Shown: positions 55,440-64,000 of the stretch, piece by piece
Position numbering within the stretch: the stretch's first letter is position 1
Layout of the letters: the number at the start of each line of letters is the position of its first letter
Assembly: GCA_902785785.1 (NCBI GenBank)
Contig: CADAAA010000004.1
Coordinates: forward strand, 124,001 to 188,000
DNA: 64,000 nucleotides
Direction: 5' to 3'
Source: an uncultured Bacteroidia bacterium
GTDB taxonomy: Bacteria; Bacteroidota; Bacteroidia; Bacteroidales; UBA932
Notes under the pieces: generated by a model
What the model was told of the DNA's origin: nothing
Databases searched by the model: none
Seen by the model: the letters and a program-made list of their open reading frames with translations, nothing else
Translations under genes and position numbers: made by a program

Positions 55440-56090
55440 ATGAAACATTCCACTACTTATGTGTGGCTCGCAGTTATATTCTGCGTATGCCTCGTGTCCT
55501 CCAACCTTTTCGTACCCCGTACCTGGCAGGTGGGGACCCTGCCTTTACAGCTCTCCGGAGCTATCCTCATCTTCCCGATATCCTATATCGTAAATGACTG
55601 TCTGACTGAGGTCTATGGCTACAGGGCCGCCATGAAGGTCATCATCATGGGCTTCATCATGAGCCTCTTCGTCAGCCTGATGGCCGGTATAGTCACAAAG
55701 CTTCCGGCTCCGCTTTACGAGGACAACCGTTCCCTTTCCGACTCCTTCAATTCGCTCTTCGGCCTGGCCCCGCGCACTGCCTGCGCCTCACTCATCGCGT
55801 TCCTCGCCGGCTCGACCGTCAATGCGAAGATCATGAGCCTGATGAAGGAAAAGGCGGGGGAGAAGGGATTCGGATGGCGTGCCATCCTCTCGTCGCTCGG
55901 CGGCGAAGCGGTGGATTCGCTGATATTTTTCCCCATGGTGTTCACGGGCATCATGCCGTTCATGGGCATCCTCACCATCGTGCTGACGCAGGTGGTCTGC
56001 AAGACCTTGTACGAGCTGGTGGTGCTTCCGCTCACCGCGCTGATCGTGCGTATCATCAAGAAAAAGGAAAACGACGTTCAATATGTCTGA
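55440..56090 (+). CDS. yhhQ: Queuosine precursor transporter (YhhQ/VUT family)
   Basis: A multi-pass membrane protein of 216 residues (six hydrophobic segments) with the family blocks [40 protein letters not shown] and [20 protein letters not shown]. It imports preQ1 or preQ0. It overlaps queF by 8 bp and is preceded by a preQ1-I-like aptamer, so salvage and reduction of the precursor are co-regulated. Confidence 0.93.
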   Translation: MKHSTTYVWLAVIFCVCLVSSNLFVPRTWQVGTLPLQLSGAILIFPISYIVNDCLTEVYGYRAAMKVIIMGFIMSLFVSLMAGIVTKLPAPLYEDNRSLSDSFNSLFGLAPRTACASLIAFLAGSTVNAKIMSLMKEKAGEKGFGWRAILSSLGGEAVDSLIFFPMVFTGIMPFMGILTIVLTQVVCKTLYELVVLPLTALIVRIIKKKENDVQYV

Positions 56091-56544
56091 CGATAGGAAA
56101 AAAGAAGGCCTGAAGGCCTTGGGCGGCAACTCCGTTTACAAGGATGATTACGCCCCCGAGGTGCTGGAAGCATTTGAGAACCAGCATCCTGACAACGACT
56201 ACTGGGTACGCTTCAACTGTCCCGAATTCACGACCCTGTGCCCGATCACCGGTCAGCCGGACTTCGCGGAGATACGCATCTCCTATATCCCGGACCTCCG
56301 GATGGTCGAGAGCAAGAGCCTGAAGCTCTATCTCTTCAGCTTCCGCAACCACGGAGGTTTCCACGAGGACTGCGTCAACGTGATCATGAAGGACCTCATC
56401 AAGCTGATGGATCCGAAATACATCGAAGTGACAGGGCTGTTCGTCCCGAGAGGGGGGATATCCATCTATCCTTACGCCAATTACGGCCGTCCCGGCACGA
56501 AATACGAGAAGCTGGCGGAGCAGCGCTTCGCCACGCACGAATAG
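56083..56544 (+). CDS. queF: NADPH-dependent 7-cyano-7-deazaguanine reductase QueF
   Basis: QueF reduces preQ0 to preQ1 for queuosine in tRNA. This single-domain form of 153 residues has the catalytic Cys in [16 protein letters not shown], the substrate-binding Glu in [20 protein letters not shown] and HEDC after it, the unimodular QueF signature. It overlaps the transporter gene. Its stop is directly next to the stop of the convergent ABC-F gene, leaving no intergenic base. Confidence 0.96.
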   Translation: MSDDRKKEGLKALGGNSVYKDDYAPEVLEAFENQHPDNDYWVRFNCPEFTTLCPITGQPDFAEIRISYIPDLRMVESKSLKLYLFSFRNHGGFHEDCVNVIMKDLIKLMDPKYIEVTGLFVPRGGISIYPYANYGRPGTKYEKLAEQRFATHE

Positions 56545-58329
56545 TTATCCGTTTGCGATTTCAGAGAGCTCCAGCCAACGGAGCTCTTTTTCGTCCAGGA
56601 GGTCCTTGACTTCTCCGAAGCGGGCGGAGGCAGTGGTGATCTCATCCACGGATGCGCTACCGGAGGAGAGCAGAGCCTCTATACTGTCTTTCTCCGCATT
56701 GAGCGCCTCCATGTCCTTTTCCAACTGTTCAAGCTCGCGCTGCTCCTTCCAGGTGAGCCGGCGCCGGGCGGGCTTCGGCTCCGCCGCCGGCACCGCCCGC
56801 GCCGCCGCGGCTTTCTTCTGCTCCTCGGCAGCGCTCTTCTGCGCGGCTTCGTAGTCCTTCATGAAGCTGCGGTACTCGCTGTAGCCGCCGATGAAGTCCT
56901 TGACTACGCCGTCGCCGCAGAAAACGAACAGGTGGTCTACCAGACGGTCGAGGAAATGCCTGTCGTGCGATACGATGACAAGCGTCCCCTTGAACTCCTG
57001 CAAGTATTCCTCGAGTATGTTCAACGTCACGATATCCAGGTCGTTTGTGGGCTCGTCCAGGATCAGGAGGTTGGGCTGCTTCATCAGGATGGTCAGCAGG
57101 TACAGACGCCGCTTTTCGCCTCCTGACAGCCGTGAAATACGGTTGTTCAGCATGTCATGCGTGAACAGGAACTGTCCCAGCAGACGGGTGTCGTTGACGG
57201 TTTCGAGTACAGTCTGCGATTCGTCGAACGACATGCCCTCCTGGCGGTAGTAGCCGACTGCCAGCGACTCGCCGCGTTCGATCTCTCCGGAGGAAGGGGA
57301 GAGGTCTCCTGTCAGCAGGTTGATGAAGGTGCTCTTGCCCACTCCATTGCGTCCGACGATGCCCACCTTCTCGTAACGCTGGAAATTGTATGTGAAATGC
57401 GACAGGTAGCAAGTCCCTTCGTAGAAGAAACTTACGTCCTTGCAGTTGATGATCTTGCTGCCGAGCCGCGAGGCCTGCCCGACTTCAGGACCTATGCTCA
57501 CCTGCTTGGTCGAATAGACCTGCTCTGCCCTGTCCTTCAGTTCGTGGAAGGCGTTGATCCTGTACTTCGCCTTCCCGGTACGGGCGCAGGGCGTGGCGTG
57601 TATCCACTCCAGTTCCCTGCGCAGGACATTGCGGACCTTGTCCGTCTCGGCGTTGTAGTTGTCTATGCGTTCCTGGCGCTTGACCAGATAGTTCTCGTAG
57701 TCACCCTTGTAGATGTAGACGGCACCGTGGTCCAGCTCCATCACGGTATTGCATACCCTGTCCAGGAAATACCTGTCGTGAGTGACCATGAACAGGGTAC
57801 AGCGCGAGTGCGACAGGTAGCTCTCCAGATACTCGATCGCATCCGTGTCGAGATGGTTGGTGGGCTCGTCCATGATGAAGAAATCGGCCTCCGAAGCCAG
57901 CATCTGCGTCAATGCGACGCGCTTGACCTCTCCGCCGGAAAGGTCGCCCATTATAGAATCTCCACTGAGAGAGAAGTCCGTCAGGATGTGTGTCACGCGC
58001 AGTTCATACTCGAAAAGCCGGTCATCATCAAGGCTTTCCGTGAAGTCGGATGATGCATCCATTATCTGCCTGAATACGGTCTTCGACGGATCGAAGGCGT
58101 ATTCCTGCTCCAGAAAGGCGATGCGGATCTGCCGCAGGAACATGATACGTCCGCCGGAGTCGGACTTGTCCTTTCCGGCGAGGATGCGCATCAGTGAAGT
58201 CTTTCCGGTGCCGTTTGGGGCAATGAGGGCGATCTTGTCGCCCTCATTGATGTTGAATCCGATATTCTCGAAGAGGACCTTCGGACCGTAAGACTTGGAT
58301 ATGTTCTCGATCTGGAGGTATGAGGCCAT
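56545..58329 (-). CDS. ABC-F family ATPase (Uup-like)
   Basis: A soluble protein of 594 residues with two ATPase domains. Domain 1 has GTGKTSLMRI, LSGGEVKRVA and FIMDEPTNHLD. Domain 2 has GRNGVGKSTFINL, LSGGEKRRLYLL and LILDEPTNDLD. A linker (about 235-300) and a C-terminal coiled coil (about 520-590, EQRELEQLEKDMEALNAEKD) fit Uup-type proteins, which act on ribosomes or branched DNA rather than in transport. Its start overlaps the stop of trkA by one base. Confidence 0.92.
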   Translation of the reverse strand: MASYLQIENISKSYGPKVLFENIGFNINEGDKIALIAPNGTGKTSLMRILAGKDKSDSGGRIMFLRQIRIAFLEQEYAFDPSKTVFRQIMDASSDFTESLDDDRLFEYELRVTHILTDFSLSGDSIMGDLSGGEVKRVALTQMLASEADFFIMDEPTNHLDTDAIEYLESYLSHSRCTLFMVTHDRYFLDRVCNTVMELDHGAVYIYKGDYENYLVKRQERIDNYNAETDKVRNVLRRELEWIHATPCARTGKAKYRINAFHELKDRAEQVYSTKQVSIGPEVGQASRLGSKIINCKDVSFFYEGTCYLSHFTYNFQRYEKVGIVGRNGVGKSTFINLLTGDLSPSSGEIERGESLAVGYYRQEGMSFDESQTVLETVNDTRLLGQFLFTHDMLNNRISRLSGGEKRRLYLLTILMKQPNLLILDEPTNDLDIVTLNILEEYLQEFKGTLVIVSHDRHFLDRLVDHLFVFCGDGVVKDFIGGYSEYRSFMKDYEAAQKSAAEEQKKAAAARAVPAAEPKPARRRLTWKEQRELEQLEKDMEALNAEKDSIEALLSSGSASVDEITTASARFGEVKDLLDEKELRWLELSEIANG

Positions 58330-59687
58330 TACTTGAAGAATCTGTCGACTTCCTTGACGGCCTCCGGCAACGCGAAGACCGCGACCCTGTCATAAGGCTC
58401 GATGACAGTGTCGCCCACGGCGATGAAGGATTCGCTGCCGCGGATGACACCGCCCACGATGGCATTGCGTGGGAATCCCATGTCCTTGAGGGCGCATTTG
58501 GTGATGGCGCTGTTCGGCGCGACGGTATACTCGAGGACTTCCGCCTTGGTTCCGCTCATGTACTTGATGGTGCGTGCCTTGCCGCTCAGGGTGAACCTGA
58601 GCATGCGGGCTGCCGTGAGCAGCTTCTTGTTGATGACGGTATCGACGCCGAGTTCCTCGGCGAGACGGAGGTATTCGACATTCTCGACCTGGGCTATCAC
58701 ACGTTCAACACCGAATTTCTTGGCGGCGACGCATGCCAATACGTTGGTCTCATCGCTGCCGCAGACGGCCGCGAAGGCGTCGTATGAACGTATGCCCTCC
58801 TCTGCGAGGAAATCGGAATTGCGCCCGTCGCCATGCACGACGGAGACGTTGGAAGGCAGCATCTCTATGAGTTCGAGGCAGCGGTCCTTGTCCTTTTCTA
58901 TGATCTTGATCTCGCTGACCTGTTTTGCGATGTTCTTGGCAAGCTGTTCGGCCACCTCGCTTCCGCCTAGCACCATAATGCGGTCCACCTCTACGTTGCT
59001 CTTGCCGAAGTACTTCATCAACAGGGGCATACCCTCGCGCTTGGCAATAGTGAAAATGAGGTCGTGGTAGCGGAAATGCGTGTCGACCTTGGGGATGATG
59101 GTGTCCTCGCCGCGAGATATGGCAATGATGCGGAACTGCAGTCCGTCGGCCGAGGTCTGGGCTACGAATTCGCCGAGCTTCATGTCGATCATCGGAGAGG
59201 TCTCCTCGATCTTGAATACGGCCATCTGGAGCTTTCCGTGCGCGAAATCCATGGAGTCGGTGGATGCGGAATGCTTGAGCTGGTCCGCAATCTCCTCCGC
59301 CGCGATCTTCTCGGGGAAGAACATCAGGTCGAGGCCCATCTCCTTGAACAGCAGTTTGTTCTCAGGGGAGAGGAACTCCTCGTCTTCCAGTCGTGCCGTG
59401 ACTTTCTTGGCCCCTATTTTCTTGGCAAGTAGGGCACTGACGACGTTGACGTCCTGCGGGACGAAAGGATTGACCGCGATGAAAAGGTCGCATCCGGGGA
59501 CTCCTGCATCCCTCATCACCTTGATGGAAGAGGGCATGCCTTGGACTGCGACGACATCTGCGATGGCCGTCAGCTGGGACAGGCGCTTGGCATCGCTGTC
59601 GATGACCGTGATCTCGTTGGCCTCGCGGCTGAGCATCTTGGCCAGGTGCGATCCCACCTGTCCGGCTCCTTCAATGACTATTCTCAT
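58329..59687 (-). CDS. trkA: TrkA potassium-uptake regulatory protein
   Basis: A peripheral NAD(H)-binding subunit of K+ uptake. In 452 residues there are two RCK units, each with a Rossmann domain (IEGAGQVGSHLAKML at about 4-18; VLGGSEVAEQLAKNI at about 236-250) and a TrkA-C domain. Bacteroidota often encode the channel TrkH next to trkA; here no trkH is in the window. The 5' end overlaps the stop of the glycosyltransferase gene by 4 bp. Confidence 0.94.
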   Translation of the reverse strand: MRIVIEGAGQVGSHLAKMLSREANEITVIDSDAKRLSQLTAIADVVAVQGMPSSIKVMRDAGVPGCDLFIAVNPFVPQDVNVVSALLAKKIGAKKVTARLEDEEFLSPENKLLFKEMGLDLMFFPEKIAAEEIADQLKHSASTDSMDFAHGKLQMAVFKIEETSPMIDMKLGEFVAQTSADGLQFRIIAISRGEDTIIPKVDTHFRYHDLIFTIAKREGMPLLMKYFGKSNVEVDRIMVLGGSEVAEQLAKNIAKQVSEIKIIEKDKDRCLELIEMLPSNVSVVHGDGRNSDFLAEEGIRSYDAFAAVCGSDETNVLACVAAKKFGVERVIAQVENVEYLRLAEELGVDTVINKKLLTAARMLRFTLSGKARTIKYMSGTKAEVLEYTVAPNSAITKCALKDMGFPRNAIVGGVIRGSESFIAVGDTVIEPYDRVAVFALPEAVKEVDRFFK

Positions 59688-60748
59688 AACACCATCTTTG
59701 ATTCAATATAGTCGAAAACTCGTTTTCCCTTCAACAGCGATGCCAGGATAATGCTTCCGCCGTAACGGCCGGCAATGCCTGAAGTCTTTCCCTGGCGTGC
59801 CAGGGCTTCTACATCCGGCCTTGAGACCAGATTCCGCGCTTCGCGGTGCGCCTCCAGGACTGCTTTGAAATAGTCTCTGCGTCCGCTCAGCAGGTATACG
59901 GCAGCAGAGCAGCCGTCCAGGCATTTCCTCCAAAAAATGACCCTGTTGGCATGCCTGAGGGCTTTCCGGGGACGTTCTCCCTGGGCCACGAATGTCCTGG
60001 CAAGATTGTTTTCCAGTAATAGGAGGCCGTTGCGGAAATTGAGTTTCAGTTTCCAAGGGGAACTCTTGGGCAGCGTGCCTCCGCCGAGGTGGTAGACCAC
60101 TGACTGCGGAATGCAGCAAATCCTGTAGCCTTCAAGCTGGAGCCTCCAGCAATAGTCGATCTCCTCCATGTGGGCGAAAAACCGGTTGTCCAGCCCGCCG
60201 AGCCTGCGCCAGAGGACGCTTCGCGTCATCAGGCAGGCGCCGGTGGCCCAAAACACGTCTGCCGGCGTATCATACTGGCCGTGGTCCTCTTCAGTGCGGG
60301 AGAGTATCCTTCCCCTGCAGAAAGGATAGCCCCAGCGGTCTATCCGGCCTCCGGCGGCGCCGGCGTACTCGAAGCGCCCGCGGTCCTGCCAGGACCGCAG
60401 CTTCGGAGCGCATGCGCCGCACTCCGGATGGGCATCCATCCAGGCTGTCAGCGGCGCGAGCCATCCGGGTGTCACTTCGATGTCGGAGTTGATGAGCACG
60501 AAAAACTCGGCCTCTACCTGCTCCAGGGCGCGGTTGTAACCGCCTGTAAAACCGTAGTTGTCGTCAAGCTCTATCCTCCGGATCTTGGGAAAGCGCTCGC
60601 GCATCATCTCCATCGACCCGTCGGTGGAGGCGCTGTCTGCGACTATCACCTCAGCGTCCTCGTTACGGACGCTGTCGATCAGGCCGGGGAGGAATCTCTC
60701 CAGGTAATCCTTTGTGTTCCAGTTGAGTATGACGACAGCCGTTCTCAT
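59684..60748 (-). CDS. Family 2 glycosyltransferase
   Basis: A protein of 354 residues with the GT-A start TAVVILNWNTKDYLERFLPG, VIVADSASTDGSMEMM, the Asp-x-Asp-like metal motif FFVLINSDIEVTPGWL and the acceptor-side ARG-free block FFAHMEEIDYCWRLQLEGYR. It resembles rhamnosyltransferase-like GT2 proteins of surface polysaccharide synthesis. The gene starts at the base after the FKBP stop. It stands alone among housekeeping genes, so its target glycan is unknown. Confidence 0.9.
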   Translation of the reverse strand: MRTAVVILNWNTKDYLERFLPGLIDSVRNEDAEVIVADSASTDGSMEMMRERFPKIRRIELDDNYGFTGGYNRALEQVEAEFFVLINSDIEVTPGWLAPLTAWMDAHPECGACAPKLRSWQDRGRFEYAGAAGGRIDRWGYPFCRGRILSRTEEDHGQYDTPADVFWATGACLMTRSVLWRRLGGLDNRFFAHMEEIDYCWRLQLEGYRICCIPQSVVYHLGGGTLPKSSPWKLKLNFRNGLLLLENNLARTFVAQGERPRKALRHANRVIFWRKCLDGCSAAVYLLSGRRDYFKAVLEAHREARNLVSRPDVEALARQGKTSGIAGRYGGSIILASLLKGKRVFDYIESKMVL

Positions 60749-61378
60749 CTATCCTTCTTTATGGCAGCAGCCTTCTCCATGCCCTCCGTGGCAGCAACCC
60801 TCACCGCCTTCGTGGCCTTCACCGTGGCAGCAGCCTTCGCCGTCTCCATGATGTCCGTGACATCCTCCGCCGTGGCAATGGCAGCCTTCCTTGGGCAGGA
60901 ATTCGCCGTGGAGGCCTTCGGTCAGTTCCTTCTCTGTTGCATCGCGTACGGAAATGACCTTTCCAGTGAAGTGCAGCGTCTTTCCGGCCATGGGAGCGTT
61001 GAAGTCCATGGTCACTTTGTCTTCCTTGACTTCCACGACCATGCCGTGGCAGACCTCTCCGGCTGAGTTGAGCATCGGGATGAACTTCCCGGCCTCGAGG
61101 AGGTCTTCTCGCAGCTTGCCGTTGACTTCGAACGAACTCTTGGGTATGTCGAAAACCTTGGACAGGTCATAGTCGCCGTATGCTTCCTCAGGCGGGATGA
61201 TGCAGTTGAATGCCTCTCCTTCTTCCTTGCCCTCCAGCTCTGCTTCAAGTTTGGGTATGATCATCCTCATGCCCTGGATGTAGTCCAAGGGCTTTTCGCT
61301 GGTGGCGCTGTCGACCACTTCGCCTTCCACTTCTACTTCGTAGCTTATAGCCACGACTTTCATCGCTTCAATCTTCAT
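60749..61378 (-). CDS. SlyD-like FKBP peptidyl-prolyl isomerase with His/Cys-rich tail
   Basis: The protein has 209 residues. The FKBP domain with insert-in-flap (about 5-155) has KPLDYIQGMRMIIPKLEAEL, IPPEEAYGDYDLSKVFDIPK and FNAPMAGKTLHFTGKVISVR. The C-terminal 45 residues are a tail of repeated GEGCCHG-like units with many His and Cys residues, as in SlyD, where the tail binds nickel or zinc. It assists protein folding and perhaps metal storage. Confidence 0.93.
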   Translation of the reverse strand: MKIEAMKVVAISYEVEVEGEVVDSATSEKPLDYIQGMRMIIPKLEAELEGKEEGEAFNCIIPPEEAYGDYDLSKVFDIPKSSFEVNGKLREDLLEAGKFIPMLNSAGEVCHGMVVEVKEDKVTMDFNAPMAGKTLHFTGKVISVRDATEKELTEGLHGEFLPKEGCHCHGGGCHGHHGDGEGCCHGEGHEGGEGCCHGGHGEGCCHKEG

Positions 61379-61383
61379 AAGGT

Positions 61384-62739
61384 CTATTCTCCTGAGAAAT
61401 CAACGTTTTCAAATGCTAAGGTAGGAATAAGTTTTGATTTGCAAGGCCTTGCGTCATCTCCGGCGGCCATAAGGCCGTTCCAGAGGGTGACGAGATTGCC
61501 TGTCATGAGCATTTCCCTGACCGGACGGGTTATCTTTCCGTCCTTGAAGGCGAAGCCCTCGATGCCGAAGGAATAGTCTCCGGTCGCGGAGTTGGAATTG
61601 CCTCCGTTGAAGCCGGTCACGAGTATGCCTTCGCCGCACATCGAAAGGATGGACGTACGGTCCAGGCCCTTCCGTGGCCACGGCATGACCATCGGGCGTA
61701 TGGCATCCTCGACCGTAGGGTCCATCTGCATCTTTGCGGCCATGTAAGTATTGATAAAATACTCCTTGACCACGCCGTTTTCTATGATGGCGCGCTCGCG
61801 CGTGGCGACTCCCTCGGAGTCGAAAAGGCGCGAGCCGCTCTCGCCGGGACGGCGGCAGGCGTCCATTATGGTCATCCCTTCGTTGAACACTTTCTTGCCG
61901 AGAGTATCCAACAGGAAACTGTTGTTCTGCTGCAAGGCATATCCTCCGAGCGCGCTCAGCAGGGGAGTGACCAGCCTGGAGGCGCATTCACTGTCGATGA
62001 CGCAGCGGTACTTGCCGCTCGGAAGGGTCTGGGGGCCGATCTGTGCCACTGCGCGCTCGAGCGCTACGGCGCAGATGCGCTCTGCGCCGAGCTCGGCCAG
62101 CCTTGGCGTGGAGTTCCACCAGTAGCCACTGAATTTGTTGCCTTCGGTATCCTTGACAGTCATTTCCACACCGTACTCGAAAGAAGATTCGGTATGGCGG
62201 CAGCACAGACCCTGCGTGTCCATCACCAGAGTGTCGAAAACGCTGTCAGAGTACTCCGCTTCCTCTGAGACGAGCACCCAGGCTGAAGTCGCTTCCGTAG
62301 TCTTGAAGATCGATGCTCCGAGGGCTATGTCGAGACGTTTTCCGGCGTCCATATCCAGACTCGCCGCGTCGAACAATCCGAGCTCGGTACCTTTCCCGGC
62401 ATCCTTTGCCGTGCGCCCCGGGGCGGGAAGGTCCCTGCAAGGGTCCTCCGCCAGCAGGCGCGCCGTGTCCAAAGCCTTGTCTATGAAATCCTCCAAGGCG
62501 TTGTCCTCAAGTTTGTTGATGGAGAAACTGCCATATTTGCCGTCCACGAAGAGTGCTATGCTGATGGACCTGTCGAGGCAGTGCGTCACCTTGTCGACCT
62601 CGCCGTTGAGCGTGCCGATGAGATCCATGCAGCTCTTGTTGAGAGTCACGCGGGCTTTCTGCGCTCCCTTTGCGAGAGCCCTTTCCAGACACTTTCCGGC
62701 CAGGGCGATCTCTTGATCGGTAAGTCTGTAGTCCATCAT
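61384..62739 (-). CDS. pmbA: Metalloprotease-related protein PmbA/TldE
   Basis: The start at 62739 overlaps the tldD stop (ATGA); the frame to 62823 lies inside tldD. The 451 residues carry PmbA blocks LNKSCMDLIGTLNGEVDKVT, YGVEMTVKDTEGNKFSGYWW, SGKYRCVIDSECASRLVTPL and VTGFNGGNSNSATGDYSFGI. PmbA/TldE forms a heterodimer with TldD, which degrades or matures peptides; this subunit lacks the HExxxH zinc motif, as usual. It follows tldD in the same operon. Confidence 0.94.
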   Translation of the reverse strand: MMDYRLTDQEIALAGKCLERALAKGAQKARVTLNKSCMDLIGTLNGEVDKVTHCLDRSISIALFVDGKYGSFSINKLEDNALEDFIDKALDTARLLAEDPCRDLPAPGRTAKDAGKGTELGLFDAASLDMDAGKRLDIALGASIFKTTEATSAWVLVSEEAEYSDSVFDTLVMDTQGLCCRHTESSFEYGVEMTVKDTEGNKFSGYWWNSTPRLAELGAERICAVALERAVAQIGPQTLPSGKYRCVIDSECASRLVTPLLSALGGYALQQNNSFLLDTLGKKVFNEGMTIMDACRRPGESGSRLFDSEGVATRERAIIENGVVKEYFINTYMAAKMQMDPTVEDAIRPMVMPWPRKGLDRTSILSMCGEGILVTGFNGGNSNSATGDYSFGIEGFAFKDGKITRPVREMLMTGNLVTLWNGLMAAGDDARPCKSKLIPTLAFENVDFSGE

Positions 62740-64000
62740 TCTCCTCCCACTGTCAGGTTGTTTACAAGCACGGTAGGGATACCGCAGGAAACGGGAACGC
62801 TCTGCTCCTTGCCGCATGTCCACGTGCCGTTGTCTATCTTCAGGTCATCGGCCACGGCTTCGATATCCGCAAGGGCCTGAGGGCCGTTGCCGATGATATT
62901 CACGTCTTTCACGGGCATCGTCAGACGGCCGTCCTCGATGAGGAATCCGCTCTTGACATAGAAGGTGAAGTCGCCTTCGCCTATCTTGACCTGTCCGTTG
63001 GCGAACTGGTCGACGAAGATGCCCTTCTTGACCGATGCGATGATGTCAGCGGCGGTGCCTTCACCACTCTCCATGTAGGTAGCCCTCATCCTTGGGATAG
63101 GGTTGTAGCGGAATGATTCGCGCCGTCCGTTGCCGGTGGGGGCGACTCCGTAGAACTTCGCGCTGATACGGTCGTGAAGGTAGGATGTCAGCACGCCGTC
63201 CTCCACCATCACCGTATATTGACCGGGTACTCCTTCGTCATCGAAATTGACGGCGCCGCGGTTGCCGCGTATGGTGCCGTCATCGACTATGGTTATGCCC
63301 TTGCGGCAGATCCTGCTGCCCATCTTGTCGGAGAATATCGACTGTCCCTTGCGGTTGAAGTCCGCCTCGAAAGCATGTCCCATGGCTTCATGGAGCAGGA
63401 TGCCGGAGGCTCCTGCGCCCATCACCACGGGCATCTTGCCGCCTTTCGGACGGCGGGCGGCGAAGCGTTCGTCGATGCCTTCAACGGCCTGGCTGGCAAG
63501 CTCCTCCAGCAATGCGTCCGTCAGCATCTCGGCCCCCATGCGGAAACTGCGCGAGACGGATTTGGTCTCTACGGCACCCTCCTGGCTGAAAACGACGGAG
63601 GCTACGAGGCTGCCCATCGGGCGCGTGTCGTATTTCATCTCCTCGAAGGAGTTGAACATCAGGATGTCGCTTACCTGTGAGGAGAGCATGGCAATGACCT
63701 TGACAACGCGAGTATCCTTGGACCGGATAAGGCTTTCAAGCTTCTGAAGCAGAGGAAGATGAGCGGAAATGTCGGCAGTGCGCCAATCCATCTGCATGGG
63801 GTAGCGGTCCGCGGCGGGATTGGGCCGGCCGAAATGCCGGTGGTCGCTGGTGCGGCGGTCGCCACCGACGGCGCAGCCGGCGGTGATGGCCGCCGCCGCG
63901 CGGGCCGCGGCCCGCATCGAGGCCGGATCCGTACTCTCCGAGTACGCATAGCCGGTCTTCTCGCCGCAAAGCACCCGGATACCTACTCCGTAGTCGATGT
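62736..64000 (-). CDS. tldD: Metalloprotease TldD, partial at the 5' end
   Basis: The N-terminus lies beyond the right edge. The frame is open to 64000, where IDYGVGIRVLCGEKTGYAYS, a standard TldD block, is being read, so the ATG at 63974 is not the real start. At least 421 residues are present. The zinc motif HEAMGHAFEADFN (HExxxH) is intact, followed by GQYTVMVEDGVL and a C-terminal Cys/Val-rich end (CGKEQSVPVSCGIPTVLVNN). It pairs with PmbA. Confidence 0.95.
   Translation of the reverse strand, partial: IDYGVGIRVLCGEKTGYAYSESTDPASMRAAARAAAAITAGCAVGGDRRTSDHRHFGRPNPAADRYPMQMDWRTADISAHLPLLQKLESLIRSKDTRVVKVIAMLSSQVSDILMFNSFEEMKYDTRPMGSLVASVVFSQEGAVETKSVSRSFRMGAEMLTDALLEELASQAVEGIDERFAARRPKGGKMPVVMGAGASGILLHEAMGHAFEADFNRKGQSIFSDKMGSRICRKGITIVDDGTIRGNRGAVNFDDEGVPGQYTVMVEDGVLTSYLHDRISAKFYGVAPTGNGRRESFRYNPIPRMRATYMESGEGTAADIIASVKKGIFVDQFANGQVKIGEGDFTFYVKSGFLIEDGRLTMPVKDVNIIGNGPQALADIEAVADDLKIDNGTWTCGKEQSVPVSCGIPTVLVNNLTVGGE

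Overview
The window is chromosomal DNA from a GC-rich member of the Bacteroidales. The host family evidence is broad: DUF4252, DUF4249, BACON, GH92, GH28, GH29 and C10 peptidase genes, the Bacteroidota radical-SAM/lipoprotein pair, and many promoters of the Bacteroidota sigma type (TTTG or TTG, then 19-21 bp, then TAnnTTTG) in front of genes without Shine-Dalgarno sequences. I cannot name the genus; a Rikenellaceae-like or uncultured gut lineage would fit.

Layout. 1-820: start of a parallel beta-helix glycosidase-like gene (minus), cut by the window edge. 954-5827: an envelope-stress-like block (minus) with two DUF4252 proteins, an ECF sigma factor, a small membrane protein, two related TPR/membrane proteins, a LolA-like protein and a TM2 protein. 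5959-13963: a polysaccharide export and sugar-nucleotide block (plus) with Wza-like exporter, BY-kinase, Nif3-like protein, mannose-1-P guanylyltransferase, UDP-glucuronate 4-epimerase-like enzyme, a galacturonokinase-like GHMP kinase and a sugar-1-P nucleotidyltransferase. 13971-18654: PrsW-like protease, threonine aldolase and GH92 mannosidase (minus). 18751-24330: COG0523 metal GTPase, then a pectin-type group (esterase, GH28, six-hairpin-like lipoprotein). 24338-24521: a four-unit 51-bp palindromic repeat array. 24532-33022: an AlkZ-like protein, carbonic anhydrase, homocysteine synthase, an Lrp regulator, an AbrB/acyltransferase/HD set, and a radical-SAM/putative lipoprotein locus. 33032-41330: a lower-GC accessory stretch with a BACON plus C10 protease operon, a truncated PARG-like gene, GH29, an AAA/DUF4143 ATPase and an IS21-like end relic. 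41334-46850: TonB receptor, DUF4249 lipoprotein and a TPR/HTH regulator (minus).

46991-52911 is a 5.9-kb AT-richer integrative element in the 3' end of tRNA-Arg(ACG). It has a tyrosine integrase, an excisionase-like HTH protein, a II/X-like replication protein, a small-terminase-like protein, iteron-like repeats, paired GTTTCACC motifs near both ends, and no structural or conjugation genes. This gene set resembles a phage-inducible chromosomal island (phage satellite) and is the most interesting part of the window.

52912-64000: core genes, namely tRNA-Arg, rplS, dnaJ, grpE, a probable preQ1 riboswitch with a queuosine-precursor transporter and queF, an ABC-F ATPase, trkA, a GT2 glycosyltransferase, a His/Cys-rich SlyD-like FKBP, pmbA and partial tldD.

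All calls come from reading the sequence and the conceptual translations; no database search was run.
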